DNA of 64,000 nt from Dactylonectria macrodidyma. Taxonomy: Eukaryota > Ascomycota > Sordariomycetes > Hypocreales > Nectriaceae. The stretch spans positions 1-64,000 of the forward strand of contig JAGMUV010000004.1 of NCBI GenBank assembly GCA_020744425.1. The letters are read 5' to 3'. This document shows positions 50,359 to 62,197 of the stretch, in pieces. How positions within the stretch are numbered: position 1 is the stretch's first letter; each line of letters starts with the position of its first letter. Both the position numbers and the translations under genes were made by a program. The notes under the pieces are model-generated. The model was not told the origin of the DNA, made no database searches, and was given only the letters and a program-made list of their open reading frames with translations.

Positions 50359-52224
50359 ATGGCCGCCCCAAAGATGACCAAGAACCAAATGCGAAGGGCG
50401 AAGAAGAAGGAACTAAAGAAGTCCCAAGTAGACGTGAGTCCGACTCCTGTCCATCCGCCAACTTGCCGCACCACTCATGCTCACGCGCCGCAGACTGTCG
50501 CCACGAAGTCCGAAGAGCCCACGACCAGCGACAAGCCCGAAGAGACCGCAGCCGCCCAGGATTCCGCGTCCGATCTCGAAGTCAAGAAGAATGACGATTC
50601 AGAAAATGCCGCGCCCGCCGATGGCCCTGCCCTCGATGACTCCCTTGACGAGGACCCAGCTTTTGCCATGTACAAGGACATTTTTACCAAGTTTGGCGCA
50701 TCGCTACAGGACGACGAGGTCGCTAAGGAAGCAAATGCTGGAAACCAGGGAACTGTGTTTTTTGGTGACGATGACGAGATCCCCGACGAAGACGATGAGA
50801 GCGGTCCCCCGAAGCTGTCCAAGAAGAAGAGAAAGCAACTCAACAAGCTGTCGATTGCCGAGCTCAAAGCCCTTGTTAAGATCCCTGAAGTGGTGGAATG
50901 GCAGGATACTTCTGCCTCGGATCCTCGATTGCTCGTTCAAATCAAGGCTCAGCGAAACGTGGTGCCCGTGCCAACACACTGGTCGTTGAAGAGGGAGTAC
51001 CTGTCCTCCAAGAGGGGTATCGAGAAGCCTCCCTTCCGTCTCCCCAAGTTCATCGCCGAGACTGGTATCACTGAGATGCGAGATGCCGTGCTCGAGAAGC
51101 AGGCCGAACAATCACTAAAACAGAAACAACGTGAACGAGTCGCGCCAAAGATGGGCAAGCTCGACATCGACTACCAGAGACTCTACGACGCCTTCTTCCG
51201 ATTCCAGACAAAGCCCGAATTGACGCGATTTGGCGAGGTTTACTATGAGGGAAAGGAGAGTGAGGTTGACTACCAGCACTTTCGCCCCGGTGACCTGAGT
51301 GAAGGGACTAAGGAGGCCCTTGGAGTACCTCCAGGAGCACCACCCCCTTGGCTGATCAACCAACAACGGTTCGGTCCACCTCCATCTTATCCCACAATGA
51401 AGATTCCTGGTCTGAACGCGCCGCCACCCTCAGGAGGCTCATGGGGCTTCCACCCCGGTGGCTGGGGCAAGCCTCCCGTCGATGAATTCAACCGTCCTCT
51501 CTATGGTGGCGACGTCTTCGGCCTCACCGCACAGAACGGTGCCCAGAACCAGGCCGTTGCTCAGGCTCCAACAGCAACTGGGGAGACTGTCGAGCGAACC
51601 CTCTGGGGAGAGCTGCAACCACGCGAGGAGGATGAGTCAGAAGAAGAGTCAGAAGAGGAATCTGAAGATGAGGACGACGAGGACGCACCTGACGACGGGG
51701 AGACGCCTAGTGGTCTTGAGACCCCCGGAGGCTATGCCAGTACAGTCCAGCCCGATTACGGGACGGGAGTCGAGACATCCATCGGCGGAGAGATGGATCT
51801 GCGCAAGGAACGTCGTGGCGGCTACGATACGGAAGAGTCAAGCGCTCCCCGCTCTGCCTACACCGTTCTTCCCGAGCGACAAGTCCGCGCCGAAGGCTTC
51901 TTTGGCAGCGATCGTGTTTACGACCTCAAGCAGACCCAGCGCTCTGGTATGCCCGTGCTAGGCTCCGAGGACGACTCGCGCAAGCGCAAGAAGCCCGGTG
52001 ATATCGACGTTGCGCTCGACGTAGACTCGCTACATCAAAATGATGGCATCAGCAAGGATGACCTGCGGCGCAAGTTCGAGGAAGGCAAGAAAGAGGAGGG
52101 CATCGGAGCCAAGTGGGCGTACGACGATGATCTCAGCGAGATGATTGCGCAGGAGAGCCGAAAGCGACAGAAGACGGAGGCTGAGCTGAACGACAAGAAG
52201 AAGCAAGGCAAGCATAGATTTTAA
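50359..52224 (+). CDS. CUS1: Splicing factor 3b subunit 2 (Cus1/SAP145)
   Basis: Component of U2 snRNP SF3b, needed for branch-site recognition by the spliceosome. Exons 50359-50433 and 50494-52224 give 601 residues. The 60-bp intron (GTGAGT to CGCAG) is a multiple of three without stops, so an unspliced reading is easily mistaken for coding. The start M-A-A-P-K-M-T-K-N-Q-M-R-R-A-K-K-K is typical. The DUF382 region includes V-V-E-W-Q-D and H-W-x-L-K-R-E-Y-L. The PSP motif P-P-G-A-P-P-P-W-L-I-N-Q-Q-R-F-G-P-P-P-S-Y-P follows shortly after. The acidic stretch near residue 420 (E-E-E-S-E-E-E-S-E-D-E-D-D-E-D) is also seen in relatives, and the C-terminus is Lys-rich. Confidence 0.94.
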   Translation: MAAPKMTKNQMRRAKKKELKKSQVDVSPTPVHPPTCRTTHAHAPQTVATKSEEPTTSDKPEETAAAQDSASDLEVKKNDDSENAAPADGPALDDSLDEDPAFAMYKDIFTKFGASLQDDEVAKEANAGNQGTVFFGDDDEIPDEDDESGPPKLSKKKRKQLNKLSIAELKALVKIPEVVEWQDTSASDPRLLVQIKAQRNVVPVPTHWSLKREYLSSKRGIEKPPFRLPKFIAETGITEMRDAVLEKQAEQSLKQKQRERVAPKMGKLDIDYQRLYDAFFRFQTKPELTRFGEVYYEGKESEVDYQHFRPGDLSEGTKEALGVPPGAPPPWLINQQRFGPPPSYPTMKIPGLNAPPPSGGSWGFHPGGWGKPPVDEFNRPLYGGDVFGLTAQNGAQNQAVAQAPTATGETVERTLWGELQPREEDESEEESEEESEDEDDEDAPDDGETPSGLETPGGYASTVQPDYGTGVETSIGGEMDLRKERRGGYDTEESSAPRSAYTVLPERQVRAEGFFGSDRVYDLKQTQRSGMPVLGSEDDSRKRKKPGDIDVALDVDSLHQNDGISKDDLRRKFEEGKKEEGIGAKWAYDDDLSEMIAQESRKRQKTEAELNDKKKQGKHRF

Positions 52225-55200
52225 TTACGCTCTCATTGCAGTATGAGTATGAGCTGGATAGGGTTTGGCAGGCGTCAAAGCCTATGTCCCGAGAAGGAGG
52301 GAATGTTTATTGTAAGATGTTGCTGGGCCGGAGCGGCTTTTCGCTGGCGTTTTTGAGAGGCCTTTCATAGGCAAGAATAGGGCAAATACCATGCTTGTTG
52401 AGGTCGTTTGCATTATCATTTGTGGTGAGGCGTCGGTGAATATCAAAGCCTTGAGCGTGTAAGCGAACGCAGCTTGGTTCATTTCGTCTCTGGCCTATAC
52501 ATGAGAGCTACATTATTCATTTCTCTTCGGCTGTGAGTTTGAGTCGTCATTTGAAGGTGCTTACTCCCCTTCTTATCCATTTGAGTATGCCGCCAGCAGT
52601 TCCTACCTGGCAAGGGAGAGCTTGACGCCGGATTAGTCTTGGAATCTTGAACATGCTTCCCACGAGCCTGAGCTTCGGTTGTACTGTAAAGGTACAATCC
52701 ATACGTATCGAGTGAGTGCCCGTATTCCAGTACTTTAGCAGATTAGATCGACTTTGTCATATCGCCGTTCGTATCAAAACCTACAACCACATCCCCGAGA
52801 GCCGTTATAAGGTTTGAACACTCTATGCCGAAGGGCATCGCCTTTCTTGCACAAGTGACTGCGTCGATAAACCATCTCTCTTCGGTCTGGGCACACCCTA
52901 AGTTCACAACTCACAGAGGGTAGCAAGATGACTTCGCTGCCCTTTTCTTTTCTGCTTCATTGGTGTGTGAAAACTGGTTAAGCTCACCATCGCTTCATTG
53001 ACATCTAGTCAGATTCCACAAATTTCCACTGCGGCTTTCGTAACCTGTCAGAGCAACGAATGGAACAACTCAGTTTCTGATTTTGGGCAGGGCTTGATTT
53101 GAACGCTAGGGAAACTAGATGAATGACTGCGAGTGAGCCAGGCACAAGCTTGGCGGCATGGTAGAACTTGGAGTCGACAGCGCTTAGGAATTCCAGATCC
53201 TATGGGCATCAAATCTTAGCAAAACGACAACGAGTTAGATCAATACCAAGAGGAAGGGGACGTTCTTGGTAAGGATATAGGCAACGAGGCCGATGTTTGC
53301 AGAGGGTGATTGTGCTCGTACCAAACCTTCACTCAGCTTGATGTGCCCATAAAGCTGTCAACTTTCAAGCAACCCTTCTCTCTACATTCCAATAACAAAT
53401 GCTTCTCTCCAAAAAAACAACACCAGAGACTAAATCTCGATCGTAGCCCAAGTGGAATGGTATCCTAGTCTAACTCGCATCGTGTGGTCAACAGTGGCCT
53501 TGATGATATGGTACACCAGTTCTGAAATCTCTGCTGAGAAGTGTTATACCCTGGGGGGGTTGATTACTACAGTGCATACAGAGCTCTCGGCGATAGTATT
53601 AGATTCTAATGATTAGATACGCCCTCAATTTTTGTCGAAATTGGAACGGTGTTCAAAGGTGTTTCACCTAAGCAAACTCATCAATCCAGAGTGATTAGTT
53701 ATAGGACCATTTGATTCATGCGCCGCCACTCGGCTCTCGGCATGACGAGATGATGATTTCCCTAGAAATAGGCCCCTTTCTCCCCCGTAGATACTGAATT
53801 GATTTCCATCCTGTTTAAATCTGCTCTAGTCAACCGATTGTCTGTCATGCATCGAGACAGCGGCCCGACCTCTGTTCAGTAATTGATCGTGGCTACCCTG
53901 GAGTGGAAAAGGCGCCATGTGGACATGTTCCAGTCGAGCTTAAGAAATGAAGTCTTGGGGATGAACAACGCTACTAATTGAGCTAAACCCTCGACATTGA
54001 GAAAGCCCGCTTCCAATGTGCCGTCGAGATTCACCGGTGACCAAGATCTAGAAGTTTTATCTGTGGCTTTCAGCGCCGTGGCGGGTCTATTGAGGACATA
54101 GTAGCTCTGCCTAAAAATGACTTGCCCATAGTCGAAATAGCGAGCCTCCTTAGACTGGAGACTCCCTCCTAGAAGTGAGATAATAAAAAGAGTGTCAAAT
54201 TAATATGTTAACACTGAATATAGCAACGAAGATGTAATGGGCGCTGAGAGTATTAAGCTGCCAGTATTTCTATGATCCCCCTTTCAGGCGCTGGCCTTCG
54301 TTGAGGCCAAGTTTTCTCGATTTGTAAATCCCATGAGTGAATCCCGCAAACGGAAGCATTACACAATAATATTTATGAAATGTCATGAAGATGTCGTTTG
54401 GAAGGAGTGGCAGTAGACACCAGAAGACAGCCGGCAGTGTTTGAAAACACAACCATGAAACTGCATCGGGTCATCTATATCCTAGTTTTCTTGTCCAAAC
54501 ACCAAGGAACCACGCTTATCAAACATGCTTATTTTCGTAAGCTTGTAACTAAAACAGTGCAAAATGAAACCCAGCATTATACGCCTCAGATAGGTGTGGG
54601 AGGTGTTGAAATGATGGGCATCAACGTTTAGCAGTACATCATCCATTTTCGGCTTAACAACATGATCTCACCGTCGATACGACAGCATAATTTGCTCCAA
54701 TACCTTCTTAGAGAAGTAACTATTAAGACGGCCATCCAAAAAGTATCAGCGCTCTTAACTAAAACAGGTGACTGGGGATTTGTCCGCAAGAGTAGCTCGC
54801 CTCCCTTCTGCACAACTCCCATACTCCAAGGATATAGATATTTCAAACTTCATGAGCCTCCTTGCAAGGACGACTTCAACCTGGAGACAGTCTCGAATAG
54901 CGCCACGACTAGTGACTCTACACCTGCCTGGACATGGTCATATAGACGACTCTCCTACGCCCTGATGTCACCAAGATGTAGAAGTAGACGAACTGGACTT
55001 CCGGCAGTAGCGGCCAATCTCACCAGCGCAGACGATGCCGTCAACCTCTACCCAACAGTCAATCGAATAGAGCAGGCAACTGATAAGGCCGCAGAACGCT
55101 ACATGTAGTCTTGACCCGTGCGGGAAGCAGGTAAAGCTGTCATTCAATCCAAGGAATAGCTGAAATTGACACAAACGTGGCGTACAGAGAAGGGGATGGC

Positions 55201-56097
55201 GGATGCGTGTTCGTGCTCGAATCACTTTAGAGAGTTAAGTAATATTGACCCGCAAATATGTGACGGAGCGGATTGGACGCATGATGGTCCAAGGATGGTA
55301 TGCGCCCAGGAATGACCACGAATCTCGGACAGCTTAAATCATCACTTGCTCTCTGGTCTGTTTGCTGGCTTTCTTGAGTTCTATGTGGAATGGACTGTGG
55401 TTTATAGATAAACTAAAGCGGGGCTCAACGCGTGCAACCACAGTGATTACAAACGACACTGGTTGGGATAATGGATCGTCCCATTATCTGAGTCTTACGA
55501 TGAATACAGCCCCGCCCACCAGTGGTTGACTCTTCTTAACTGCCTACACAATTGACGATTTTCGACTTTTTGATATTGCCCCTCCAGAATTGAGACAAGG
55601 ATGCGCAAAGCCCCTCCTCATTCTGTCGAAAGTCCGGGTTTTTTTTTGTACCTACGCGATCAAGCATTTAATAAAAATATTGTAGATATAATACAGAGCA
55701 GATGCGACACAACCTGTTAAGGCGTCCCGCAAAATATTTCTAGTACGTAGCACGGAAAGCAACCATCTTCCCGTAAACAATCCCTAAAGACGCCAACAGC
55801 TATATAGACCACGTGTTCATTACCCGCCATATTTCCTCGTGGTTCTCTTCACTGTCCACGCCTATGCCGTCCCCTGCCCCTAGACACTTTCCCACGCTTC
55901 CCACGTCCAAACAGCTGATCTTTCCAAGAGGGTAGCCCGGATCGGGAGGAAGCTGAGCTCGCGCTGCGTACAGCCTTGGTTCGCCTGCGCGTCACCCTCC
56001 ATTCGGCCTTGTTTTCGCCGGACCCCAATGCCTTTGACTCTTTAGATGAACGTCTGGTGACCGGTCGAGAGGCCTCCGATACCGAAGATGACTCCTT
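52225..56097. other. Gene-poor interval of 3.9 kb
   Basis: The longest stretch outside the RIP block without a gene I can support. Composition is intermediate. Small open frames, the largest at 54662-55108 (148 codons), have no domain, overlap frames on the opposite strand and lack clear exon structure. No tRNA, rRNA or terminal repeat was seen. The last 249 nt (55849-56097) are an in-frame open extension of the SUZ12 gene and are listed separately. Confidence 0.6.
55849..56097 (-). other. In-frame open extension after the SUZ12 TAG codon
   Basis: Directly after the TAG at 56100-56098 the same frame runs 82 sense codons to a TGA at 55851-55849. The predicted peptide is basic and Ser/Arg-rich, contains W-R-V-T-R-R-R-T-K and ends W-K-D-Q-L-F-G-R-G-K-R-G-K followed by an RG-rich tail. 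This composition looks like a coding tail and not like 3' UTR. It could be read through, reached by using the TTAG as a splice acceptor (which would remove the second half of the PHD finger), or reflect a recent nonsense change from CAG. Confidence 0.5.
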
Positions 56098-58363
56098 CTA
56101 AGACGCCTTTTTCGGCTCGGTACATGTGTTGCAGAGCCACGGAGAGTGAGTTATGGGCGTAATGGCATTTTCCTGAACGCAATCAGAGTGGTAGAGACGA
56201 TTAGAACAGGCCTATAAGCAACACGTTAACTCAATCCACGAGAATCTGGAGCATGATATTTACCTTATTCGAGCATAGGAGCAGCCTGGGCCCGAGAACC
56301 GGAAGCCGACACACCGTACACCCATTTGAACCTTTGCGAATCTGAGACGCGCGAGGGGATTGCTTTGGGGTCGTATCCACGGTGTGCCCACCGTTCGTGC
56401 CGTTGACATTTTCCTTAACCATTTGCTTTGCCTTGGCTCGTTCTTCATTAATAAACCCGAATGCATCATTGACCGTTTTGTCGTCTAGGACATTACGTGC
56501 AAATAGCACGCTGGTATGTTTTGCAAACTCCATCATCCTATGCTTGGAACTCGCTAGCCAAAAGGCTTGATCTCGAACAAACGAAAGCCAGACACGTGGA
56601 AAATACGCGCTTGTGGTAAGACTCTGCTCGAGCATGAATGCATCCCATTTTCTGACGAATTCCTTCTCAGCTGGAGTCACATCCGAAAACTCTGCTATAC
56701 CCTCCCGGTGCTTTTGGATCATCCACGCGTTATCTTTGATCGCCTTTGGCACTTCGTCACCAGGCTTGAGTCGCGCTTTGCTCACTGGGTCAAAGAGGGG
56801 TCGACCTGTGTCAGGGATGAGTATCTTTGGCTTCTCGATTTGCTTCTCAAGCTGAGGCGCAGGGCTTGCGGCTTTGGACATTGCCTTCTCAAAGAGCTGC
56901 CTGGCTGCCACAGACTTTGTGGGAGAACGAAGTGGCTCAGTGTTGTTTTCAGGGCCAAAGCGGGAAGTGACCCATGAGTGGTCACCGGCAGCATACGTTT
57001 CTAGGTTGAATGGCTTGACGGGTAGTCCAAGTTGATAAGTCCTGGTGGGAGACGTGGGAGACTCGAGGCGAGTCGAGACTCGAAACTGCGGCCCTTGACT
57101 CGTCGTCTCTAGCACGTACTCGTAAGACGAATGGGTCTCCAAGTGGACTTGCAGATGAGCCACCGACTGATTGAGGGCACCGCAGGTAACGCAGCGGTAG
57201 AAATCCAGCGCGACGGGCTGATCAGTCGGGAGGTAGTATGTCACCCGACCTTCAGAGGCAGTGGCTTGCGCGGCTCTTGCCCGTCGCTTCCTCTCCTTGC
57301 CTTGCGCCTGGTCACTGAGGACCTTGAGGTTGTAAACCTTGTTCTTTTCCCGAACTCTCAAAGACCTACTAGGCGTTTGATCCCCTTCTAGGTCATCTTC
57401 TAGGTCGTGGGACGAGTCTTCATGGGCATGACCATTAATACCATTTGCTTCATCATCAAGGTTGAGCTCAAAGCGCCCTTGAGTGTACGCTTCCGTTTCC
57501 GGATCAATTGCGGTAATGCAGGGTACAGAGCCCTTGTCGAGGCGTTTGTAGGCACGAAAGCCACTCGTCCACCGGAGTTGAACGTCCATGACATAGTCTG
57601 TGTGACATGATGGGCGCTTGGGGTCGTAGCCAGCCTTAAGACGAATGGGATTCTTGCTTCTGCCATGCACCTGCGGAAACTCGCTGGACATGACCCAGTG
57701 GCGCTTGGGGGTGTCGGCCAGAGGTCCTTGATCCACCACGGGAATGCCGAAATCGTGACACTCGAGGGGTGGCCACGGCCCATCACTAGCGGCCTCAAGC
57801 TCGACCACCAGTTTGTACGATTCTGAAATGTCGTGGGTATCATCGTCGAGCCTATTTATGAGGATGCTATCTTCGGGAACGAAGAATGGGTGGGGCAGGT
57901 CAATGCGGGCCACCCGATGAGGGCCAACAGGATTCTTGTATGTGGTGATGTCGCAGACTTGGCTCTGACAGTGCAAGACGCGATCCCAACTCGAGCTCAC
58001 GTCAAAAATGGTGATTCGACAGCTACCCTTTGTGGTGAGAACGTCTCGGGGCAAGACGTTTTGGTACTTGACTTTTTTTGAGTCCTTGTGGAAGACTCTC
58101 AGCACCTCAATACGCAGCGTGGAGCGTTCATCTGAGGCCCTGGGGGAGGCAATCAGGTGGTCGACGTCGAGGGAATTAGGCGACGATAGCCGACGACGCT
58201 TCTGGGCCGGTGCGCTATCATCGTCACCTAAATATGGCGCATGGTGCTTATTGGGTGTGGAGAGCGCCAAACCCATGGTTGAGTTTTGCAAAGAGTTGAC
58301 TCCGTTGGTCCAGTTCTGTTGGAGAAAGGGGGCCGTCCGCTGGCTGCGTCTTTTCAGGTTCAT
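56098..58363 (-). CDS. SUZ12: Polycomb repressive complex 2 subunit Suz12 with PHD finger
   Basis: Subunit of PRC2, which places H3K27 methylation. Exons on the minus strand are 58363-56264 and 56211-56098 (52-bp intron, GTAAAT to TATAG), giving 737 residues. A single C2H2 finger has C391, C394, H407 and H411 (C-V-T-C...H-L-E-T-H). The VEFS-box spans about 520-640, including W-D-A-F-M-L-E-Q and F-W-L-A-S-S-K-H-R-M-M-E-F. At the C-terminus a complete C4HC3 PHD-type set is present: C682, C685, C697, C702, H708, C711, C727 and C730. The second half of the finger comes from exon 2; reading through the intron loses it. The stop is TAG at 56100-56098, and the same frame stays open for 82 more codons. 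Confidence 0.92.
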
Positions 58364-59875
58364 GGCGGAGGGACGGTGATGGTGAGAAATAAGGCTGGCG
58401 ACGAGATGGGTGAGCAGAGCGCTGGCTTCTGCTGCGGAGAGTCATTCAAAGCCGAATGGTGGTGGCGATCATTGTCAAAATTGCTGTGGTCGCGGCGTTG
58501 CAAGCCGAAGTGAGAGGAGAGGGCTGAGCCTCCACTGAGATGAGATGAAAAGGCAGCCTGACAGGAAGACCGGAAGACCAAGGGGTCTCGAAGGCTGAAG
58601 CGACCGCGTGGAACGAGGTCCCAGAGACGACAGGTTTGAGCCGAAGACTGAGTGCCAGTCGTGATGCAGTTGCGGATGCGGGAGTGGATGTGGATGTAAA
58701 TAATGAGGATTGAGGACAGCGCAGTCGCGTGCAGCAGCCGTCACAGCCGCTGTTGTTGCCGAGTGGCTTTTGAGAAAGGGCTACTTTCGACAGGAAAAGC
58801 GACGCATTCAAGTAGTAGGATGATGGCGCCTCAACAGGTGCGATGAGATGGATTGCGTCGAATGGGGCTGTTGTGCAAGCCGACGCTGTGGTTGACGATG
58901 GGCGCGGCAGCAACGAACAGTGCAGTGAGACGCGTGCCAGTGGCGGGTGAAGGAACAGGGAGATTCTATCGCGACTCCAAATGGGGTCTAGCTTGTGAAT
59001 CAGACATCCTGGAAGCTGCACCCGAGGAACCATTCACGATTGGGCAAGGGCGGGCCACTTTCCTTCCTGCAGCGAGCCAACGTAGCGAAATCCTACGTGA
59101 TTTATGCCTAAAACCAGTCCCCCCACTTGTCTCAACTGCTTTAAAGAATGTCGATGCGACTATCCAGATGACTTGTGGATCATGATGGACCCTCGCAACT
59201 GCCATCATGAGATGACATTTGGTTTGGGCGCGAGCCAATCACTCCAGACAACATCTATCTTATTTCCAATGGTCGTCTCCTTGGTGAGAGCCGTGATATG
59301 CGCCGTTAAGTGCATGTTTAATCGAGGAGTGTTTGCCCTTAAATATCAAAAATCTCTTCGTGCGCGCTTGTCCAACCAGGTCTTGATCAAATGCTCTTCA
59401 GGCTTTCAAGGTTTTCCCATGTGTGATTGGTTGCTGTCTCGACCCACCACCCTTGTGGGCCACTGGCGCGAGGCTGGCCCATCCCCAGGCACCAGGCTCG
59501 ATTGTGCCCCTCCGGCCCTCCCTCAACTCAGATGCTCCGTACAACCTCGCCATCGTTATCAGGGCTGCTTTGTCAATGCTATCCGTTGTTCCTCAGCTGA
59601 AAATTCCAGAGAATCTACCTATGGAGAGGGAGTCGCGATCAGAACCGCACTCGTCTGGGCGCTGGTAGCTTGTTTCGCCTGCATCTTTGCATATCAGTCC
59701 CGGAAAAAGGAAGAGTTGGCGGGTGCCCTCACTGGTATGTACCACAATCTTTTTTGCGGCGGCCTGTTTTATCATGCAGAGGCACATGGCCTTTGATTCT
59801 TTCTAGATCAAGGTGACCTCTCTTGTACCGAGATATATGCTGAGTTGATTAAATTCTACTAGGCACCACGTTGCG
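58364..59875. other. Divergent promoter region of SUZ12 and the F-box gene
   Basis: About 1.5 kb. A possible 5' UTR intron of the plus-strand gene runs from GTATGT at 59735 to CTACTAG ending at 59862, just before its ATG. An open frame at 59104-59796 (230 codons, one hydrophobic segment) overlaps this leader, has no domain and does not join the downstream gene in frame, so it is not called. Confidence 0.45.
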
Positions 59876-62197
59876 ATGGCTAGGACACGAGCTGCCGATC
59901 ACCAGTCCGCGGACCGCCATGCGACCCAGCGCAATCCAGGTGGAACGTCTCGTACAGAAGAGTCGCATTCACTCCGTACTTCAACACGGTCGCAACCTCG
60001 AATTCACTACAAAGATGACTCCTCGAGCGATGACGACGAACCTTCAGACTCCTCCCTAGAGAGTATTGACGCTGCGACCGAATCGGACCAAGGCAGCGCA
60101 AGGGCTTTGGGCCGTGATTTGCATTTGGCGCCTCGCCCTCGCCGACAAACCCGTCGACCGGCGATGAGAACCTCCACGCGAAGCCGCGGCGAACGTCGCA
60201 GCGCACGCCAAGCCGCCATATCCCATTCTCAATCAATCGAACCTGCCTCCCACTTGGTTCCCCAACACAATCTCGCACGCCGCCAAAGGTTGCGCAAGCG
60301 CCAGAGGTTGAGCAACCGCCCAAGCGGCGCAAAAAATAGCCCAAACGCTAGCAAGAGGCGACGAATTGTACCTCAAGTATCAGACATTCCTCTACCAGAG
60401 GGAATTATACCAGATTGGCGCGACCCCCAGATGCCGTATGGTGCATGGACCGACATATTTTACTATGCGGCGACTACCGGAGGCCATGATACCCTGGACG
60501 TCAACTGGCTGATCAACGCCGCCACAACGTGCAAGGCTTTTTCCGAGCCTGCTCTTACAGCCATCTATCAATGCCCGCCAATCACTACTTCTGGTAAGGC
60601 AAGGCGTTTTGCTGCTCTCTTGGAGCAGCCGCCGTCTGAGACTCGCTTCAACTACAAAGCCAAAATCGAGTCGCTCTACATAGATATTCAAGCCATACCC
60701 CAGAGCGTCCTCTCTAGGATCGTCCACCCTTTACCACGCCTCCGGGAGCTCGTTTTCTTCACACAACTTGACCAGCCGCCATACAGGGAGCTTGATCGCA
60801 CCGTCAGGTGGCATTATTCGGAGGATATATTCCGCGCGCTGATGCCATCTACCGCCCAGCCAGACCCTAACGATGAAAAACCATTTCACACCGTACTGAA
60901 GAGCTGGGAATGGAGCGGAAGACTTCTAGGAGGACATGTGCCGACAATACTAGATATCGCCCGCGTGCACCAAGACCCCTCGTTCACCCACCTTTCTAAG
61001 TTGAGCTTCACCAATTTTCAAGTTCCATCTTTGTACAAACCGCGACCAAGGCCTGGGGATGAAGAACGCGAGTTGCAACTATACAATGAGGATGGTGCCG
61101 TAATTGACTCCATCGCGGAGGCAATCTCACAGGTGCAATTTCTGACACACCTCGTGTTCGAATCATCCACTGTCATGAACCACCGGTTGCTCCCACTCCT
61201 ACCAAAGGGCTTGATTCATTTCTCACTCATTAACTGCTGGGAGGTCAAATCTGAGGATCTGGAACCGTTCCTTCACACTCATGGCAGAAATCTTCGCACT
61301 CTCACACTATCGCATAACCAATCGCTGGACATGGCGTTTTTGCCAAGCCTGGCTGACGCATGCCCTCACCTCGAGGAGCTACGAATGAACCTATCATACT
61401 TTCGCCTCCACGATAGCCCGTCCTTCGTCAACAATGACTCGGATCCCATGTATGAAGTTGCACTGCTTCCGCATCAAGTTCCGAAATGGCCGGCTAGCCT
61501 CCGCGTGATAGACTTTGAGCACATTAGACATTGGAGCGTGGAAACGGCGGAGATGTTCCTCGGCTCACTTCTCGATAGCGCTGGGAATCTACCTAATCTG
61601 CGCCATCTTGCCATAAAGACGATGCTGAATATTCCCTGGAAAGCGCGAGCCGACATGCGCCACCAGTGGCGAAAGCGGCTTGATAGAATCTTCCTCCGCC
61701 ACTCGGAGCTACCGCGCAATCACACGTCGATGCGGCAGCCACCAGTCAACGAGGAGCCGAGTCCGATGCCCCGGCCAAAAACCAAGGGGAAGAAGAGGCT
61801 CTCTGACCCTCCCTCTCGACGGAGCACCCGGCTCGCTGTCCAAGCCTCTGATTCAGAGTCGCGAAATAGCAGCAATCCTAACGGCCGCCGTAGCTTCGGA
61901 AGACCAACTTACCAAGAACCAGAGACTGATGAGGATGAGTTTGGATCCTCTGGTGATGAAAATGAGAATGCGCCGACGCCTGGCGATGCTGATCTGATGG
62001 AAGAAATTGGCGGGGTAACTGCACAAGCCATGCCCACCATCCAGGGTCTATGTACCACCGTCTCCATCGTTTTTGACAACCAGAAGCCCACAGAGCTACA
62101 ATATGGCATGGAAGACTTCATGGATGAAGATCGTACCGAGTCGGACGGTGACTGGGACGGTGACCAAGACGACGATGAGGCTGCCTACGCCTGGTGA
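59876..62197 (+). CDS. F-box-like / leucine-rich-repeat protein
   Basis: Intronless coding frame of 773 residues. The first 165 residues are basic, polar and Ser/Arg-rich, with nuclear-localisation-like clusters (R-R-Q-R-L-R-K-R-Q-R and K-R-R-R-I-V). A divergent F-box-like segment follows at about 170-240 (W-T-D-I-F-Y-Y-A, L-I-N-A-A-T-T-C-K-A-F). Irregular leucine-rich repeats continue to about residue 590, for example L-T-H-L-V-F-E-S-S, L-R-T-L-T-L-S-H-N and L-E-E-L-R-M-N-L. The tail is acidic. Such proteins usually supply substrates to SCF ubiquitin ligases. The F-box match is weak by eye, and the target is unknown. Confidence 0.72.
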   Translation: MARTRAADHQSADRHATQRNPGGTSRTEESHSLRTSTRSQPRIHYKDDSSSDDDEPSDSSLESIDAATESDQGSARALGRDLHLAPRPRRQTRRPAMRTSTRSRGERRSARQAAISHSQSIEPASHLVPQHNLARRQRLRKRQRLSNRPSGAKNSPNASKRRRIVPQVSDIPLPEGIIPDWRDPQMPYGAWTDIFYYAATTGGHDTLDVNWLINAATTCKAFSEPALTAIYQCPPITTSGKARRFAALLEQPPSETRFNYKAKIESLYIDIQAIPQSVLSRIVHPLPRLRELVFFTQLDQPPYRELDRTVRWHYSEDIFRALMPSTAQPDPNDEKPFHTVLKSWEWSGRLLGGHVPTILDIARVHQDPSFTHLSKLSFTNFQVPSLYKPRPRPGDEERELQLYNEDGAVIDSIAEAISQVQFLTHLVFESSTVMNHRLLPLLPKGLIHFSLINCWEVKSEDLEPFLHTHGRNLRTLTLSHNQSLDMAFLPSLADACPHLEELRMNLSYFRLHDSPSFVNNDSDPMYEVALLPHQVPKWPASLRVIDFEHIRHWSVETAEMFLGSLLDSAGNLPNLRHLAIKTMLNIPWKARADMRHQWRKRLDRIFLRHSELPRNHTSMRQPPVNEEPSPMPRPKTKGKKRLSDPPSRRSTRLAVQASDSESRNSSNPNGRRSFGRPTYQEPETDEDEFGSSGDENENAPTPGDADLMEEIGGVTAQAMPTIQGLCTTVSIVFDNQKPTELQYGMEDFMDEDRTESDGDWDGDQDDDEAAYAW

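Noticed and set aside
54662..55108. 148-codon frame in the gene-poor interval
   Set aside because: No domain, no exon structure, and an overlapping frame on the other strand; cannot be supported.
59104..59796. 230-codon frame with one hydrophobic segment upstream of the F-box-like gene
   Set aside because: It overlaps the probable 5' leader and a likely UTR intron, and splicing to the next exon does not keep the F-box gene's frame.
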